DNA of 64,000 bases from Aquabacterium sp. A7-Y (GCF_026153205.1 NZ_JAPFBW010000014.1:1-64000), one strand, 5' to 3'. Positions 18,901 to 26,880 are shown, numbered from the stretch's first letter. Notes: a model not told the origin generated them from the sequence alone. Program-made: numbers and translations.

Positions 18901-20067
18901 CGGGAAACCAGCGGCCGTGCCGTGGCGCAGATGAGCAGCGACCTGAAGGACGAATTCCTGGCCGTCCTGTCGCACGAGCTCAAGAACCCGCTGAACCTGA
19001 TCCAGATGAACGCGGAGCTGCTGACCCGGCTGCCGGGGGCTCGCGAGGTGCCGGCCGTCGTGCAGGCCGCCGAGACCATCCACCGCACCGTGCTCAGCCA
19101 GGCCCAGATCATCGACGACCTGCTCGACCTGTCGCGGCTCAACACCGGCAAGCTGACGCTCAGGCGCACGCAGGTGGATTTCCTCGCAATCGTGCAGCGC
19201 ATCGCCGAGGCGGTCGCCGCCGACGCACTGGCCAAGCAGCTGGACATCCAGCTGGAGCTTCCCGAGCAGCCGCTGCTGCTGCACGCCGACCCGGTGCGCC
19301 TGGAGCAGATCACCTGGAACCTCGTCAGCAACGCGGTGAAGTTCACCCCCAGCGGCGGCCAGGTGGTGCTGCGCCTGGGCCTGGTCGAAGGCGAGGCCCG
19401 CTTGGAGGTGGTCGACAATGGCCGCGGCATCGAGCCCGAGTTCCTGCCCAAGGTGTTCGACATGTTCCAGCAGGCCGAGTCGCGCAGCATCCGCCACGAA
19501 GGCGGGCTGGGCATCGGGCTGGCGCTGGTGAAGCAGCTGGTCGGGCTGCACGGCGGCCGGGTCGAGGCGCGCTCGCTGGGCACGGGCCACGGCACCACCT
19601 TCGTCGTCTGCCTGCCCACCGGCCCCGACGAGCATTGCGCCAAACCGCAGGGCGGGCCGGGCCAGCAAGGCGGGCTGGAAGGGGTGCGGGTGCTGCTGGT
19701 CGACGACGAGCGCCAGACTGCCGAGACCTTGCGCCGGCTGCTCGGCATGGAGGGCATCGACGTGAAGATGGCGAGCAGCGCTCCCGAGGCGCTGGCCCTG
19801 TGCGAGAAGGAAAGCTTTGACGTGATCGTGTCCGACATCGCGATGCCGGGCATGGACGGCTATCAGCTGGTCGAGCGCCTGGTCGCGATGCCGCGGCACG
19901 CCCAGACGCGCAAGATCGCGGTCAGCGGCTTCGGCCGCCCGAGTGACGTGCAACGCGCGCTGGCGACGGGTTTCCACGCCCACCTCAGCAAGCCGGTCAC
20001 CTTGGAGCAGCTGTTGCGCAGCCTGCACCAGGTGCTGCAAGAGACCACGCCCGACAGCGCGGGCTGA
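15922..20067 (+). CDS. CheB-CheR-PAS-histidine kinase-receiver hybrid
   Basis: A 1381-residue fusion. Residues about 20-200 are a CheB methylesterase domain without its own receiver, with S29 in GASAGG, His in LHLSPQHP and Asp in GTGSDG. Residues about 235-490 are a CheR methyltransferase (NFFRDREAFE, GCASGEEAYS, FATDIDEQAI, CRNLLIYLD). A PAS-like region, a long coiled coil of repeated EEL/NEEL heptads (about 660-750) and two PAS domains (about 750-990) follow. Then come HisKA (H in AVLSHELKNP), HATPase (WNLVSNAVKFT, VDNGRGIEPE, GLGIGLALVK) and a C-terminal receiver (VLLVDDERQT, SDIAMPGMDG). No transmembrane helix is present. Such CheB/CheR-kinase fusions are common in Proteobacteria but poorly characterised. 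Confidence 0.93.
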   Translation: MSPTTPSLPDVGDIIPSALNFPVVGIGASAGGLSALLRFFQHLPADNGMAFVVILHLSPQHPSDVDTLLQGVTKMPVVQVKGSTSIEAGHVYVISPTKHLSMNDGYLSVEEQHRPHGRHVAVDLFFRSLALVHRDRAFAIVLSGTGSDGAGGIARIKEQGGVTLAQLPEDAEFDGMPRAAIATGAVDWVLPVVEMPQKLIEIWGNARRIQLPEVKDEENAVPQTHTQLSASAQKESDEALRDIMLTMRTRTGHDFRHYKRATVLRRLERRLQVNALPHLPAYRAFLNKQPEEAPALLKDLLIGVTNFFRDREAFEALEREVLPSLFDRTLGHDMVRAWVPGCASGEEAYSIAMLLHEHAALHSSPREVQIFATDIDEQAIAIARSGAYPESIVTDVPPTRLRHFFQKEAHQYRIRKEVREKVLFAAHNILRAPPFSRLDLISCRNLLIYLDREIHPQILEMFHFALRPGGYLFLGSSESADAASQLFSVVDKKNRIYRANAVPHAARYTTSVPARTFETPPLPGRETGVERRKVTYAEIHQRLAEQYAPPSVLMDADSNIVHLSEQAGRFLRYAAGTPSHHLLTLVRPELRLELRTALYQALQTGKSVEARRVRLGDENQRTRYVNMVVRPVQEPSAGGQLVMVVFAEAEDSLANDAAAPDAQGRDPLIMQLEEELKRTKEQLQNTIEQSESSTEELKASNEELQAINEELRSTTEELETSKEELQSINEELITVNHELKTKVEETGKINDDLQNLIASTDIATVFIDRGMAIKRYTPRATQIFSIIPSDVGRSLLDIRHRLDYETLADDATEAFQSLRQIEREVSSSDGKWYLARLLPYRTTEDRIDGAVLTFIDITTRRQAEESMRLVAESTKDYAIITMDLEGRITTWNKGAERIFGYPDSEVVGKSLSFLFGQDDDAPPEGLQGELRRAREQGRAEDDRWHLRMDGMRIFCSGIVTPLYRDGELQGYAKIARDLTGSKNLEGEREALLRRETSGRAVAQMSSDLKDEFLAVLSHELKNPLNLIQMNAELLTRLPGAREVPAVVQAAETIHRTVLSQAQIIDDLLDLSRLNTGKLTLRRTQVDFLAIVQRIAEAVAADALAKQLDIQLELPEQPLLLHADPVRLEQITWNLVSNAVKFTPSGGQVVLRLGLVEGEARLEVVDNGRGIEPEFLPKVFDMFQQAESRSIRHEGGLGIGLALVKQLVGLHGGRVEARSLGTGHGTTFVVCLPTGPDEHCAKPQGGPGQQGGLEGVRVLLVDDERQTAETLRRLLGMEGIDVKMASSAPEALALCEKESFDVIVSDIAMPGMDGYQLVERLVAMPRHAQTRKIAVSGFGRPSDVQRALATGFHAHLSKPVTLEQLLRSLHQVLQETTPDSAG

Positions 20068-20091
20068 GGCCGCGGCCCGCCCTCGGGCCGC

Positions 20092-20220
20092 TCAGCCACG
20101 CTCGATCCGGTAGGCCAGCCGCGCGCCCATCTTGGCCGCGCCCACCATCGCCAGGGTCCGGCGGGCCTTGTGTATCACGGCCTGCTTGATCGCCACCTGG
20201 TCGAAAACCTCGCAGCTCAT
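20092..20220 (-). CDS. small ORF (42 residues) behind the 62-bp repeat pair
   Basis: A short frame on the minus strand, starting MSCEVFDQVAIKQAV and ending RLAYRIERG. Its ATG lies directly after the terminal GGAGG and TTATCCA of repeat copy 20221-20282, so it has an ideal ribosome-binding site. The stop of the mini-ORF inside that repeat overlaps its start codon (ATGA). It ends 24 bases from the convergent hybrid-kinase stop codon. I do not recognise the sequence. Its placement exactly where a coupled gene should begin supports real translation, but it could also be the surviving start of a gene cut short. Confidence 0.45.
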   Translation of the reverse strand: MSCEVFDQVAIKQAVIHKARRTLAMVGAAKMGARLAYRIERG

Positions 20221-20282
20221 TGGATAACCTCCGTGCTGCGCACTGCGGTGCGAGCCCCTTCGGGCGGCCGGGCGGGGCTCAT
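20221..20282 (-). repeat. 62-bp coupling repeat, copy B
   Basis: Read on the minus strand it starts ATGAGCCCCGCCCGGCCG, encodes the 21-residue mini-ORF beginning MSPARPPEGARTAV, and ends with GGAGG plus TTATCCA right before the ATG of the 42-residue ORF. It is identical to copy A except that copy A has TA in place of CG in the GCGCAGCAC segment. Confidence 0.9.
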
Positions 20283-20344
20283 TGGATAACCTCCGTGCTA
20301 TGCACTGCGGTGCGAGCCCCTTCGGGCGGCCGGGCGGGGCTCAT
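20283..20344 (-). repeat. 62-bp coupling repeat, copy A
   Basis: First of the tandem pair downstream of the ketopantoate-reductase gene. Its ATG begins at 20344, 35 bases after the upstream stop codon. The TGA inside its ATGA is in frame with the upstream gene, as if that gene once ended here. The end of the copy supplies the ribosome-binding site for the mini-ORF of copy B. Confidence 0.9.
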
Positions 20345-20379
20345 GCCGCCTCGGCGCCGCCGCGACGGCATCTCGGGAA

Positions 20380-21381
20380 TCAGGCTTCCGGATAGAGCCC
20401 GCGCACCCGCGCTTGCAGGCGCGTGAGTCCGAGCAGCGCGTCGATGCAAGGCGTGGCCAGGCCGATGTGCCGGGCGATCTCGTGCACCACGCCCACCAGC
20501 GGGTCGAGCTCGATCGCGCGCCCGGCCTCGACGTCCTGCAGCATCGAGGTCTTGAAGGCGCCGAGACGGCGGGTCACCGCGCAGCGCTCCTCGCCGCTCT
20601 GCTCGATGGGGCAGCCGATGCGCTCGCCGATGCTGCGCGCCTCGGCCATCACGTCGAGGCAGAAGCGCAGCACCAGCGGATCGTCGAGGATGCGGTCGCA
20701 GCTCGCGCCGGTCAATGCCGAGACCGGGTTCATCGTCATGTTGCCCCAGAGCTTGTACCAGATGTCCTTCTGGATCGCGGGCGAGACCTCGGCCTCGAAA
20801 CCCGCCCCGCGCAGCAGCGTCCCCAGCGCCTCCACCCGCGCGCTGGTGCCGCCCGCCGGCTCGCCGAGGATCAACCGCTGGCCGAAGCCCTGCCGGACCA
20901 GCCCGGGCTCGGGCATGGAGCAGGTGGCATGCACCACGCAGCCGATCACGTGCGGCGTCGGGATGGCCTTGGCGATGCGGCCCTGCGGGTCCACCGAAGC
21001 CAGCCGCAGGCCGGCCCACGGCCCGCCGAAACCATCGAAGAACCACCAGGGCACGCCGTTCATCGCGGTCAGCACCAGCGTGTGCGGCGCCAGCAGCGGC
21101 GCCATGCTGCGGGCGACGCTGTCAAGGGCCTGGCCCTTGACCGCCACGACCACCACGTCCTGCGGGCCGAGCGCGGCGGGATCCTCGGCCACCTCCACCG
21201 GGGCCTGCAGGAAGGCCCCGTCGCTCGTCTGCAGCCGCCAGCCGTGCAGGCGAAGCGCGGCCGCGTTGGCGCCGCGCGCGACCGCGGAGACCGTCGCCCC
21301 AGACGCCGCCAGCCGGGCGCCAATGAAACCGCCGATCGCGCCAGCGCCGTAGATGTTGACCTTCACGCCTTTCGTCACCAT
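20380..21381 (-). CDS. 2-dehydropantoate 2-reductase family oxidoreductase
   Basis: A 333-residue NADP-dependent oxidoreductase of the ApbA/PanE family, which reduces ketopantoate to pantoate in CoA synthesis; many paralogues act on other 2-keto acids. It has the N-terminal dinucleotide fold (NIYGAGAIGGFIGARLA), the VKGQALD segment and the conserved catalytic-region KDIWYKLWGNM with the invariant Lys. The ATG at 21381 was chosen; a GTG six codons in (VNIYG) is possible. It is divergent from the SulP gene and followed by two copies of the 62-bp repeat and a small ORF. With no other pan genes nearby, a paralogue role is as likely as pantothenate synthesis. Confidence 0.85.
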   Translation of the reverse strand: MVTKGVKVNIYGAGAIGGFIGARLAASGATVSAVARGANAAALRLHGWRLQTSDGAFLQAPVEVAEDPAALGPQDVVVVAVKGQALDSVARSMAPLLAPHTLVLTAMNGVPWWFFDGFGGPWAGLRLASVDPQGRIAKAIPTPHVIGCVVHATCSMPEPGLVRQGFGQRLILGEPAGGTSARVEALGTLLRGAGFEAEVSPAIQKDIWYKLWGNMTMNPVSALTGASCDRILDDPLVLRFCLDVMAEARSIGERIGCPIEQSGEERCAVTRRLGAFKTSMLQDVEAGRAIELDPLVGVVHEIARHIGLATPCIDALLGLTRLQARVRGLYPEA

Positions 21382-21498
21382 GCCGTGTTTTCCTCGTCTT
21401 GCTTGTCCGCTCCGGGGCGGATCGCCCCGGGCTCTATGATCCTGCGCTGTCCGAATCGCTTCTTTTCTTTTTCTCTCTGTTCCGTTCGCCGCCACGCC

Positions 21499-23412
21499 GT
21501 GACCGACCGCTCCCCTGCCCACCCGCCCCTGCTCGCCCGCCTGTTCGGCCCCTGGGTGCAGGAGCTGTCGCCCGCCAGCTTGCGCGCCGATCTGCTGGCC
21601 GCGCTGCTCGGCGCGGTGCTGGTGCTGCCGCAGGGCATCGCCTTCGCGACCCTCGCCGGGCTGCCGCCGCAGTACGGGCTCTACACCGCCATCGTGCCTT
21701 GCGCCGTGGCGGCGCTGTTCGGCTCGAGCCGGCACGTCGTCTCCGGCCCCACCAATGCCAACTCGCTGGCCCTGTTCGCGATGCTGACTCCGCTCGCGCT
21801 GGCCGGCAGCCCGGCCTACATCGAACTGGCCCTCGCGGTCACGGTGCTGGTGGGCCTGATGCAGACCACGGTGGCCTTGCTCAGGCTCGGCTCCATCGCC
21901 AATTTCATCTCGCCGGCCGCCCTGCTGGGTTTCACCGGCGGGGCTGCGGCGCTGATCGGCGTGCATGCGCTCAAGGACCTGGCCGGCTTCGGCCGTGCCG
22001 CCGGTACCAGCGCGCCGGCCGTGCTGCAGTACCTGGCGACCCACATCCAGGCCGTGCATCCCGGCGCCCTGATGGTGGGCCTGCTCACGCTGGTCGTCGC
22101 GCTGGGCCTGCGGCGGCTGCGGCCGCGCTGGCCGGTGATGCTGATCGGCCTGGCGGCCGGCACGCTGCTGGCAGTGCTGCTCAAGCAGCAGGGCGGCCGC
22201 TGGAGGGTGGCCTCGGTCGGCGCAGTGCCCTCGGCCTGGCCGCCGTTTCACGTCCCGCGGGTGGACCTCGATGCACTGCCCGAGTTGCTCGGCCTGGCCT
22301 TCGCGCTGACCATCGTCGCGCTGGGCCAGTCCATCTCGATCGCCAAGGCCGTGGCAGCGCGCTCCGGGCAGCGCCTGGACGCCAACCGCGAGTTCCTCGG
22401 CCAGGGCCTGTCCAACCTGGTCGGCGGCTTTTTCTCGTCCTACGTGTCCTGCGGGTCGCTGAACCGCTCGCTGCCCAACCTCGAGGCCGGCGCGCGTACG
22501 CCGCTGGCCGCGCTGTTCTCGGCGGCGCTGCTGGTCGCGCTGCTGGCCGTCGCCGCGCCGCTGCTGGGGCTGATTCCGCTGGCCGGCATCGCCGGTCTGC
22601 TGTTGCTCATCGCCTGGAACCTGCTCGACCTGCCGCGCTGGCATCGCCTGGCCCGTACCGACCGGACCGAGTTCGGCATCGCGGCGGCGACCCTGGTGGC
22701 GACCGTCACGATCCGCCTGGAAACCGCGATCCTGCTCGGCACCATCCTCTCGCTGGTCTGCTACCTCTGGCGCACCTCGCGGCCGGCGATGCGGACCATG
22801 GGTTTCGACACGATGGCCGAGGAGCGTCCTTTCGTGGTCGTCGACGACCGCGCCGACGCACTGCCCGAATGCCCCCAGCTCAAGCTGCTGCGCATGGAAG
22901 GCTCGGTGTATTTCGGCGCGGCTCAGCATGTTGCCGACCGGCTGCATGCCCTCAGGACCGGCCCCCAGGCGCCACCGCACCTGCTGGTGATGAGCAAGAG
23001 CATGAACTTCATCGACGTGGCCGGGGCCGAGGTCTGGGAGACCGAGCTGGCGAAACGGCGTGCCGCGGGCGGCGACCTCTACTTCCACCGCCCGCGCCCG
23101 CCCGTGGTGGAGATGTGGGAGCGCAGCGGCTTCATCGAGACGCTGGGGCGCGACCACATCTTTCCGGACAAACGTTCGGCCATCGCCGGCATCTTCGAGC
23201 AGCTCGATCCGCGCGTCTGCGCGGCCTGCCGGGCGCGCGTCTTCTGGGAGTGCGACCGGGCGCCCTTCGAGCCGGCGAGCCCGGGCGAAAAAAAACCCCC
23301 GTCGGCCCGGCCGAGCGGGGATTTACCTCCCAGAGAATCCGCCGCGTCGACGCCGTCCCTGGCAGACGGGGAGCGAGCCTCAGGCGGCGAGCCGGGAGTC
23401 CGGCTCGACTGA
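21499..23412 (+). CDS. SulP family anion transporter with STAS domain
   Basis: A 637-residue inner-membrane transporter, likely for sulfate, bicarbonate or another anion. The N-terminal two-thirds contains about 10-12 hydrophobic segments and the SulP signature around GIAFATLAGLPPQYGLYTAIVP. The cytoplasmic STAS domain (about residues 440-570) includes the MSKSMNFIDVAGAE segment. GTG 21499 is preferred; an ATG at 21436 adds 21 unlikely residues. The last 50 or so residues are a polar extension that runs through the terminator of the convergent aminotransferase gene and overlaps that gene's end by 33 bases, so the tail may be recent. Confidence 0.88.
   Translation: MTDRSPAHPPLLARLFGPWVQELSPASLRADLLAALLGAVLVLPQGIAFATLAGLPPQYGLYTAIVPCAVAALFGSSRHVVSGPTNANSLALFAMLTPLALAGSPAYIELALAVTVLVGLMQTTVALLRLGSIANFISPAALLGFTGGAAALIGVHALKDLAGFGRAAGTSAPAVLQYLATHIQAVHPGALMVGLLTLVVALGLRRLRPRWPVMLIGLAAGTLLAVLLKQQGGRWRVASVGAVPSAWPPFHVPRVDLDALPELLGLAFALTIVALGQSISIAKAVAARSGQRLDANREFLGQGLSNLVGGFFSSYVSCGSLNRSLPNLEAGARTPLAALFSAALLVALLAVAAPLLGLIPLAGIAGLLLLIAWNLLDLPRWHRLARTDRTEFGIAAATLVATVTIRLETAILLGTILSLVCYLWRTSRPAMRTMGFDTMAEERPFVVVDDRADALPECPQLKLLRMEGSVYFGAAQHVADRLHALRTGPQAPPHLLVMSKSMNFIDVAGAEVWETELAKRRAAGGDLYFHRPRPPVVEMWERSGFIETLGRDHIFPDKRSAIAGIFEQLDPRVCAACRARVFWECDRAPFEPASPGEKKPPSARPSGDLPPRESAASTPSLADGERASGGEPGVRLD
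23288..23320 (-). terminator. Rho-independent terminator of the ornithine aminotransferase gene
   Basis: Read on the minus strand, a GC-rich stem (CCCCG, TCGGC / GCCGA, CGGGG) is followed by eight T. It lies about 60 bases after the aminotransferase stop codon and sits inside the coding sequence for the SulP C-terminal tail. Confidence 0.8.
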
Positions 23413-24633
23413 ACGCAAGGCCCTTCCGAGAGCGGCAACCGCGCTGTCGATCTGCGCGCCGGTGATGACGAGCGGCGGCGCCAGCCGCACGACCGTGTGG
23501 TGGGTGTCCTTGCTCAACACACCCTCGGCCATCAGTGCCTCGCAAACCGCGCGCGCGGAGGCAAACCTCGGATCGATCTCCACGCCCACCAGCAGGCCCT
23601 TGCCACGCACCTCCCGCACCGCGGGATGCTGCAGCGCCAGCAGGCGCTCGCGCAGGTAGCGGCCCTGGCGCTCCGCCTGCTCCGACAGGCCCTCGCGCTC
23701 CAGCAGTTCGAGCGCGGCGAGGCCGACAGCGGCCGCCAGCGGGTTGCCGCCGAAGGTGCTGCCGTGGTCGCCGGGACCGAACACCGACATCACGTCCTCG
23801 CGCGCGACAAAGGCCGAGACCGGCAGCAGACCGCCGCCCAGCGCCTTGCCCAGCGTCACCGCATCGGGCAGGACGCCTTCGTGCTCGCAGGCCAGCACGC
23901 GGCCGGTGCGGCCCAGCCCGGTCTGCACCTCGTCGCAGATGAGCAGCACGCGGTGCCGGGTGCACAGCTCGCGCACAGCGCGCAGATAACCCGCCGGCGG
24001 GACCACGATGCCGGCCTCGCCCTGGATGGGTTCGACCAGGAAGGCCGCGGTGTGCGGCGTGATGGCGCGCTCCAGTGCGGCCACGTCGCCGTAGGGCACC
24101 TCGACGAAGCCCGGCGCGAAGGGACCGAAACCGTCGCGGTACTGGGCTTCGCTGGAGAAGCCGACGATGGTGGTGGTGCGGCCGGCGAAGTTGCCGGCCG
24201 CGACGATGATCTGCGCCTGCCCCTGGGGCACGCCCTTGACGCGGTAGCCCCATTTGCGAGCCGCCTTGATCGCGGTCTCGACCGCCTCGGCGCCGGTGTT
24301 CATCGGCAGCGCGCGCGCCAGGCCGGTCAGCCGGCAGAGCTTTTCGAGGAAGGGTCCGAGCCGGTCGGTGTGGTAGGCGCGCGAGGTGATGGCCAGGCGC
24401 TGCGCCTGTTGCGTCAGCGCCTCGACCAGCTCGGGCCGGCTGTGGCCGAAGCTGACCGCCGAGTAGGCCGACATCATGTCCAGGTAGCGCCGCCCCTGCT
24501 CGTCCCAGAGGTAGACGCCCTCGCCGCGCGTCAGGACCACCGGCAGCGGGTGGTAGTTGTGGGCGCCCCAGCGGTCTTCGAGTTCGATCGCACTCGCGGT
24601 CGCGGGTGCCGTGGACAGAGTGCTCTGGGTCAT
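23380..24633 (-). CDS. rocD: ornithine--oxo-acid transaminase
   Basis: PLP-dependent class III aminotransferase (417 residues) converting ornithine and 2-oxoglutarate to glutamate semialdehyde and glutamate. The N-terminal substrate region (GAHNYHPLPVVLTRGEG) is typical of ornithine aminotransferases, MNTGAEAVETAIKAARKWGY gives the cofactor-binding loop, ICDEVQTGLGRTG supplies the Asp contacting the pyridine N, and TLGKALGGG supplies the Schiff-base lysine. It is divergent from an Lrp/AsnC regulator with about 120 bases between, which suggests amino-acid-responsive control. A strong terminator follows. Confidence 0.94.
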   Translation of the reverse strand: MTQSTLSTAPATASAIELEDRWGAHNYHPLPVVLTRGEGVYLWDEQGRRYLDMMSAYSAVSFGHSRPELVEALTQQAQRLAITSRAYHTDRLGPFLEKLCRLTGLARALPMNTGAEAVETAIKAARKWGYRVKGVPQGQAQIIVAAGNFAGRTTTIVGFSSEAQYRDGFGPFAPGFVEVPYGDVAALERAITPHTAAFLVEPIQGEAGIVVPPAGYLRAVRELCTRHRVLLICDEVQTGLGRTGRVLACEHEGVLPDAVTLGKALGGGLLPVSAFVAREDVMSVFGPGDHGSTFGGNPLAAAVGLAALELLEREGLSEQAERQGRYLRERLLALQHPAVREVRGKGLLVGVEIDPRFASARAVCEALMAEGVLSKDTHHTVVRLAPPLVITGAQIDSAVAALGRALRSVEPDSRLAA

Positions 24634-24752
24634 CGTGGGTCTCTCCGAATGCTTCGAGTCACTCTAGGCCTCTGGCCGCGAAATTTGCGTGCCATTTGTT
24701 TTGCATCCCGGCCGTCTCAAGAAATAATCGTGCACACCCTAGGGGAAACACG

Positions 24753-25223
24753 ATGTCGCACGCCGAACTCGACGCCCTCGACCGCCGCATCCTGCAAGTG
24801 CTGCAGGAGGACGGCCGCGCCTCCAATGTTGAGCTGTCGCAGCGGGTGCACCTCTCGCCCCCGCAATGCCTGCGGCGGGTGCGTTCGCTGGAGGAGCGCG
24901 GTGTGATCCGGGGTTATGCCGCCCAGGTCGCGCGCGAGGCGCTGGGCTACCCGGTGATGGCCTATGTCAACCTCAACATCGACCGCGAGCACTTCGGCCG
25001 GGTGCGCGAGCTGGAGAAGCTGCTCGGCAGCTTCCCCGAGATCATCGAGTGCCATTGCGTCTCCGGGGATCACGACTACCTGCTGAAGGTGGTGGCGCGC
25101 GATCTGAAGTCGCTGTCGCAGTTCCTCACCGACCGGCTGATGCAGGTGCCAGGTGTCGACGACGTGCGCTCGATGATCTGCATGGAGGAGATCAAGCCGC
25201 CCTCGGCGCTGCCGGTGGATTGA
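24753..25223 (+). CDS. Lrp/AsnC family transcriptional regulator
   Basis: A 156-residue regulator with an N-terminal helix-turn-helix (LDRRILQVLQEDGRASNVEL, then RVHLSPPQCLRRV) and a C-terminal RAM ligand-binding domain (VMAYVNLNIDREH, HCVSGDHDYLLKV). Start ATG 24753 is preceded by aggggaaa. It is transcribed divergently from the ornithine aminotransferase, the classic arrangement for an Lrp-type local regulator sensing an amino acid such as ornithine, arginine or proline. The intergenic region holds short A/T-rich runs but I could not define an operator. Confidence 0.92.
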   Translation: MSHAELDALDRRILQVLQEDGRASNVELSQRVHLSPPQCLRRVRSLEERGVIRGYAAQVAREALGYPVMAYVNLNIDREHFGRVRELEKLLGSFPEIIECHCVSGDHDYLLKVVARDLKSLSQFLTDRLMQVPGVDDVRSMICMEEIKPPSALPVD

Positions 25224-25300
25224 AGACGCGGCATCATGGCAAGGCCGAGACTGGCGGCCTTCCCCACTCATCGTCCGCTGCGGCGGAGAAAGGACACCCG

Positions 25301-25516
25301 ATGAACCCCACCCCGGCGCCCTCCCAGAGCTTCCAGGTGCAGGGCATGAGCTGCAGCCACTGTGTCGCCGCGGTCACGCGCGCGGTGCAGGCGCTCGATC
25401 CCGAGGCCCGCGTCGATGTCGACCTGTCCAGCGGCAGCGTCCGCATTGCCAGCGGCCGCCCGCGCGAAGCGCTGGCGCAGGCCATCGTGGACGAAGGCTA
25501 CGCGGTCGCGAGATGA
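25301..25516 (+). CDS. heavy-metal-associated (HMA) domain protein, CopZ-like
   Basis: A 71-residue cytosolic metallochaperone-like protein. The metal-binding motif GMSCSHC has its two cysteines at residues 18 and 21, and the rest fits the small beta-alpha-beta HMA fold ending IVDEGYAVAR. The preceding Met-Ser pattern is typical of copper chaperones. A good ribosome-binding site (ggagaaagga) precedes ATG 25301. No copper ATPase or metal regulator lies beside it, so its partner must be encoded elsewhere. It is convergent with dctM, leaving only 41 bases. Confidence 0.9.
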   Translation: MNPTPAPSQSFQVQGMSCSHCVAAVTRAVQALDPEARVDVDLSSGSVRIASGRPREALAQAIVDEGYAVAR

Positions 25517-25557
25517 CCGGGGCGGCTTGCGATGTCCCAGGCGCGCGCTGGACGCGA

Positions 25558-26880
25558 TCAGAACAGCCACCACACCGCGCCCAGGCTGAGCGCGGGCACG
25601 AACAGCAGCACGAGCACACGCAGCACGTCGCTGGCAATGAACGGCAACACGCCGCGGTAGGTCTCGCCCATCGGCACGCCCTTGCAGACACTGTTGACGA
25701 CGTAGACGTTGAGGCCCACCGGCGGCGCCACCAGGCCGATCTGCACCACCATCAGCACCAGGATGCCGAACCAGATCGCCTTGTCCTGCATGTCCAGGCC
25801 CCACAGGTCCAGGCCCATGATGGCGGGGAAGAGCACGGGGATGGTCAGCAGCACCATCGACAGCTCGTCCATCACGCAGCCCAGCACGACATACAACAGC
25901 AACACGAAGGCGACGATCACCAGCGGCGCGATCTCCAGCGCCGCCACCCACTGCGCCAGCCGGACCGGCATCTGGGTCAGGGCCAGTGAGGCGTTCATCA
26001 TGTCGGCGCCGAGGAAAATCATGAACACCATCGCCGAGGTCTCCGCCGTGCCGAGGAAGGAGCGCCTGACGCCTGCGAGGTTCAGCTCGCGCCTGGCCAG
26101 CCCGGCGACGAAGGTGCCGAGGGCGCCGATGGCCGCGCCCTCGGTGGGCGTGAACCAGCCTTGGTAGATGCCGCCGAAGACGATCACGAAAACGGTCGCG
26201 ATCGGCCCTACCCCGAGCAGCGCCTTCCAGCGCCGGTTCCACGGCAGCGGCTCCATCGGCTGTGCCAGCTCCGGCCGCGCGCGGCAGTACAGCGCGATCA
26301 CGACGATGTAGCTGATGGCCGCGATGAGGCCGGGCACGAAGGCCGCGGCGAACAGCTTGGCGATGTTCTGCTCGGTCAGGATGGCGTAGACCACCAGCGG
26401 CACCGAGGGCGGGATCAGGATGCCCAGCGAACCGCCGGTGGCCAGCACGCCGGTCGACAGCCGGCCGTGGTAGCCATGCGCCTTCATCTCCGGATAAGCC
26501 ACCTGGGCGACGGTCGCCGAGGTCGCCACCGACGATCCGCACACCGCGCCGAAGGCGGTCGCCGCCAGGATGGCCGCCATGCCGAGGCCGCCGCGGATGT
26601 GTCCGACAAAAGCGGCCGCCGCCCGGAACAGCTCGCGCGAGAGCCCGCCCTGCGTCGCGAACTGGCCCATCAGCAAAAACAGCGGGATCACCGAGAGGTC
26701 GTAGACCGTCAGCCGCGCCACCGCCGAGCCCTTGAGCGTGTTGAGCAGCGCCAGCTCGCTGGTCATCGCCCAGTAACCCAGCGCGCCGGGAACGAACATC
26801 GCGGCCGCGATCGGCACGCGCAGCGCCATCAGCGCCAGCATCGCGGCGAACATCGTCACGCCGACCGCCGTGCCGCTCAC
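25558..26880 (-). CDS. dctM: TRAP transporter large permease DctM
   Basis: A 440-residue multi-spanning inner-membrane protein (about 12 hydrophobic segments), the translocation subunit of a TRAP transporter driven by a sodium or proton gradient. Hallmarks are the N-terminal LRVPIAAAMFVPGALGYW region, GSLGILIPPSVPLVVYAI and PPVGLNVYVVNSV. It starts with GTG at 26880; the base run GTGA lets the stop of the preceding repeat mini-ORF overlap this start. Three copies of the 62-bp repeat separate it from dctQ, and the last supplies its ribosome-binding site, here GGAGC rather than GGAGG. Confidence 0.95.
   Translation of the reverse strand: MSGTAVGVTMFAAMLALMALRVPIAAAMFVPGALGYWAMTSELALLNTLKGSAVARLTVYDLSVIPLFLLMGQFATQGGLSRELFRAAAAFVGHIRGGLGMAAILAATAFGAVCGSSVATSATVAQVAYPEMKAHGYHGRLSTGVLATGGSLGILIPPSVPLVVYAILTEQNIAKLFAAAFVPGLIAAISYIVVIALYCRARPELAQPMEPLPWNRRWKALLGVGPIATVFVIVFGGIYQGWFTPTEGAAIGALGTFVAGLARRELNLAGVRRSFLGTAETSAMVFMIFLGADMMNASLALTQMPVRLAQWVAALEIAPLVIVAFVLLLYVVLGCVMDELSMVLLTIPVLFPAIMGLDLWGLDMQDKAIWFGILVLMVVQIGLVAPPVGLNVYVVNSVCKGVPMGETYRGVLPFIASDVLRVLVLLFVPALSLGAVWWLF

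Noticed and set aside
15301-20040. A very long open frame (over 1500 codons) antisense to the CheB-CheR-kinase gene
   Set aside because: It is the mirror of a GC-rich gene: His/Gln/Arg/Leu-rich with no family motifs. Only its last 152 codons are real (the receiver protein with its own ribosome-binding site).
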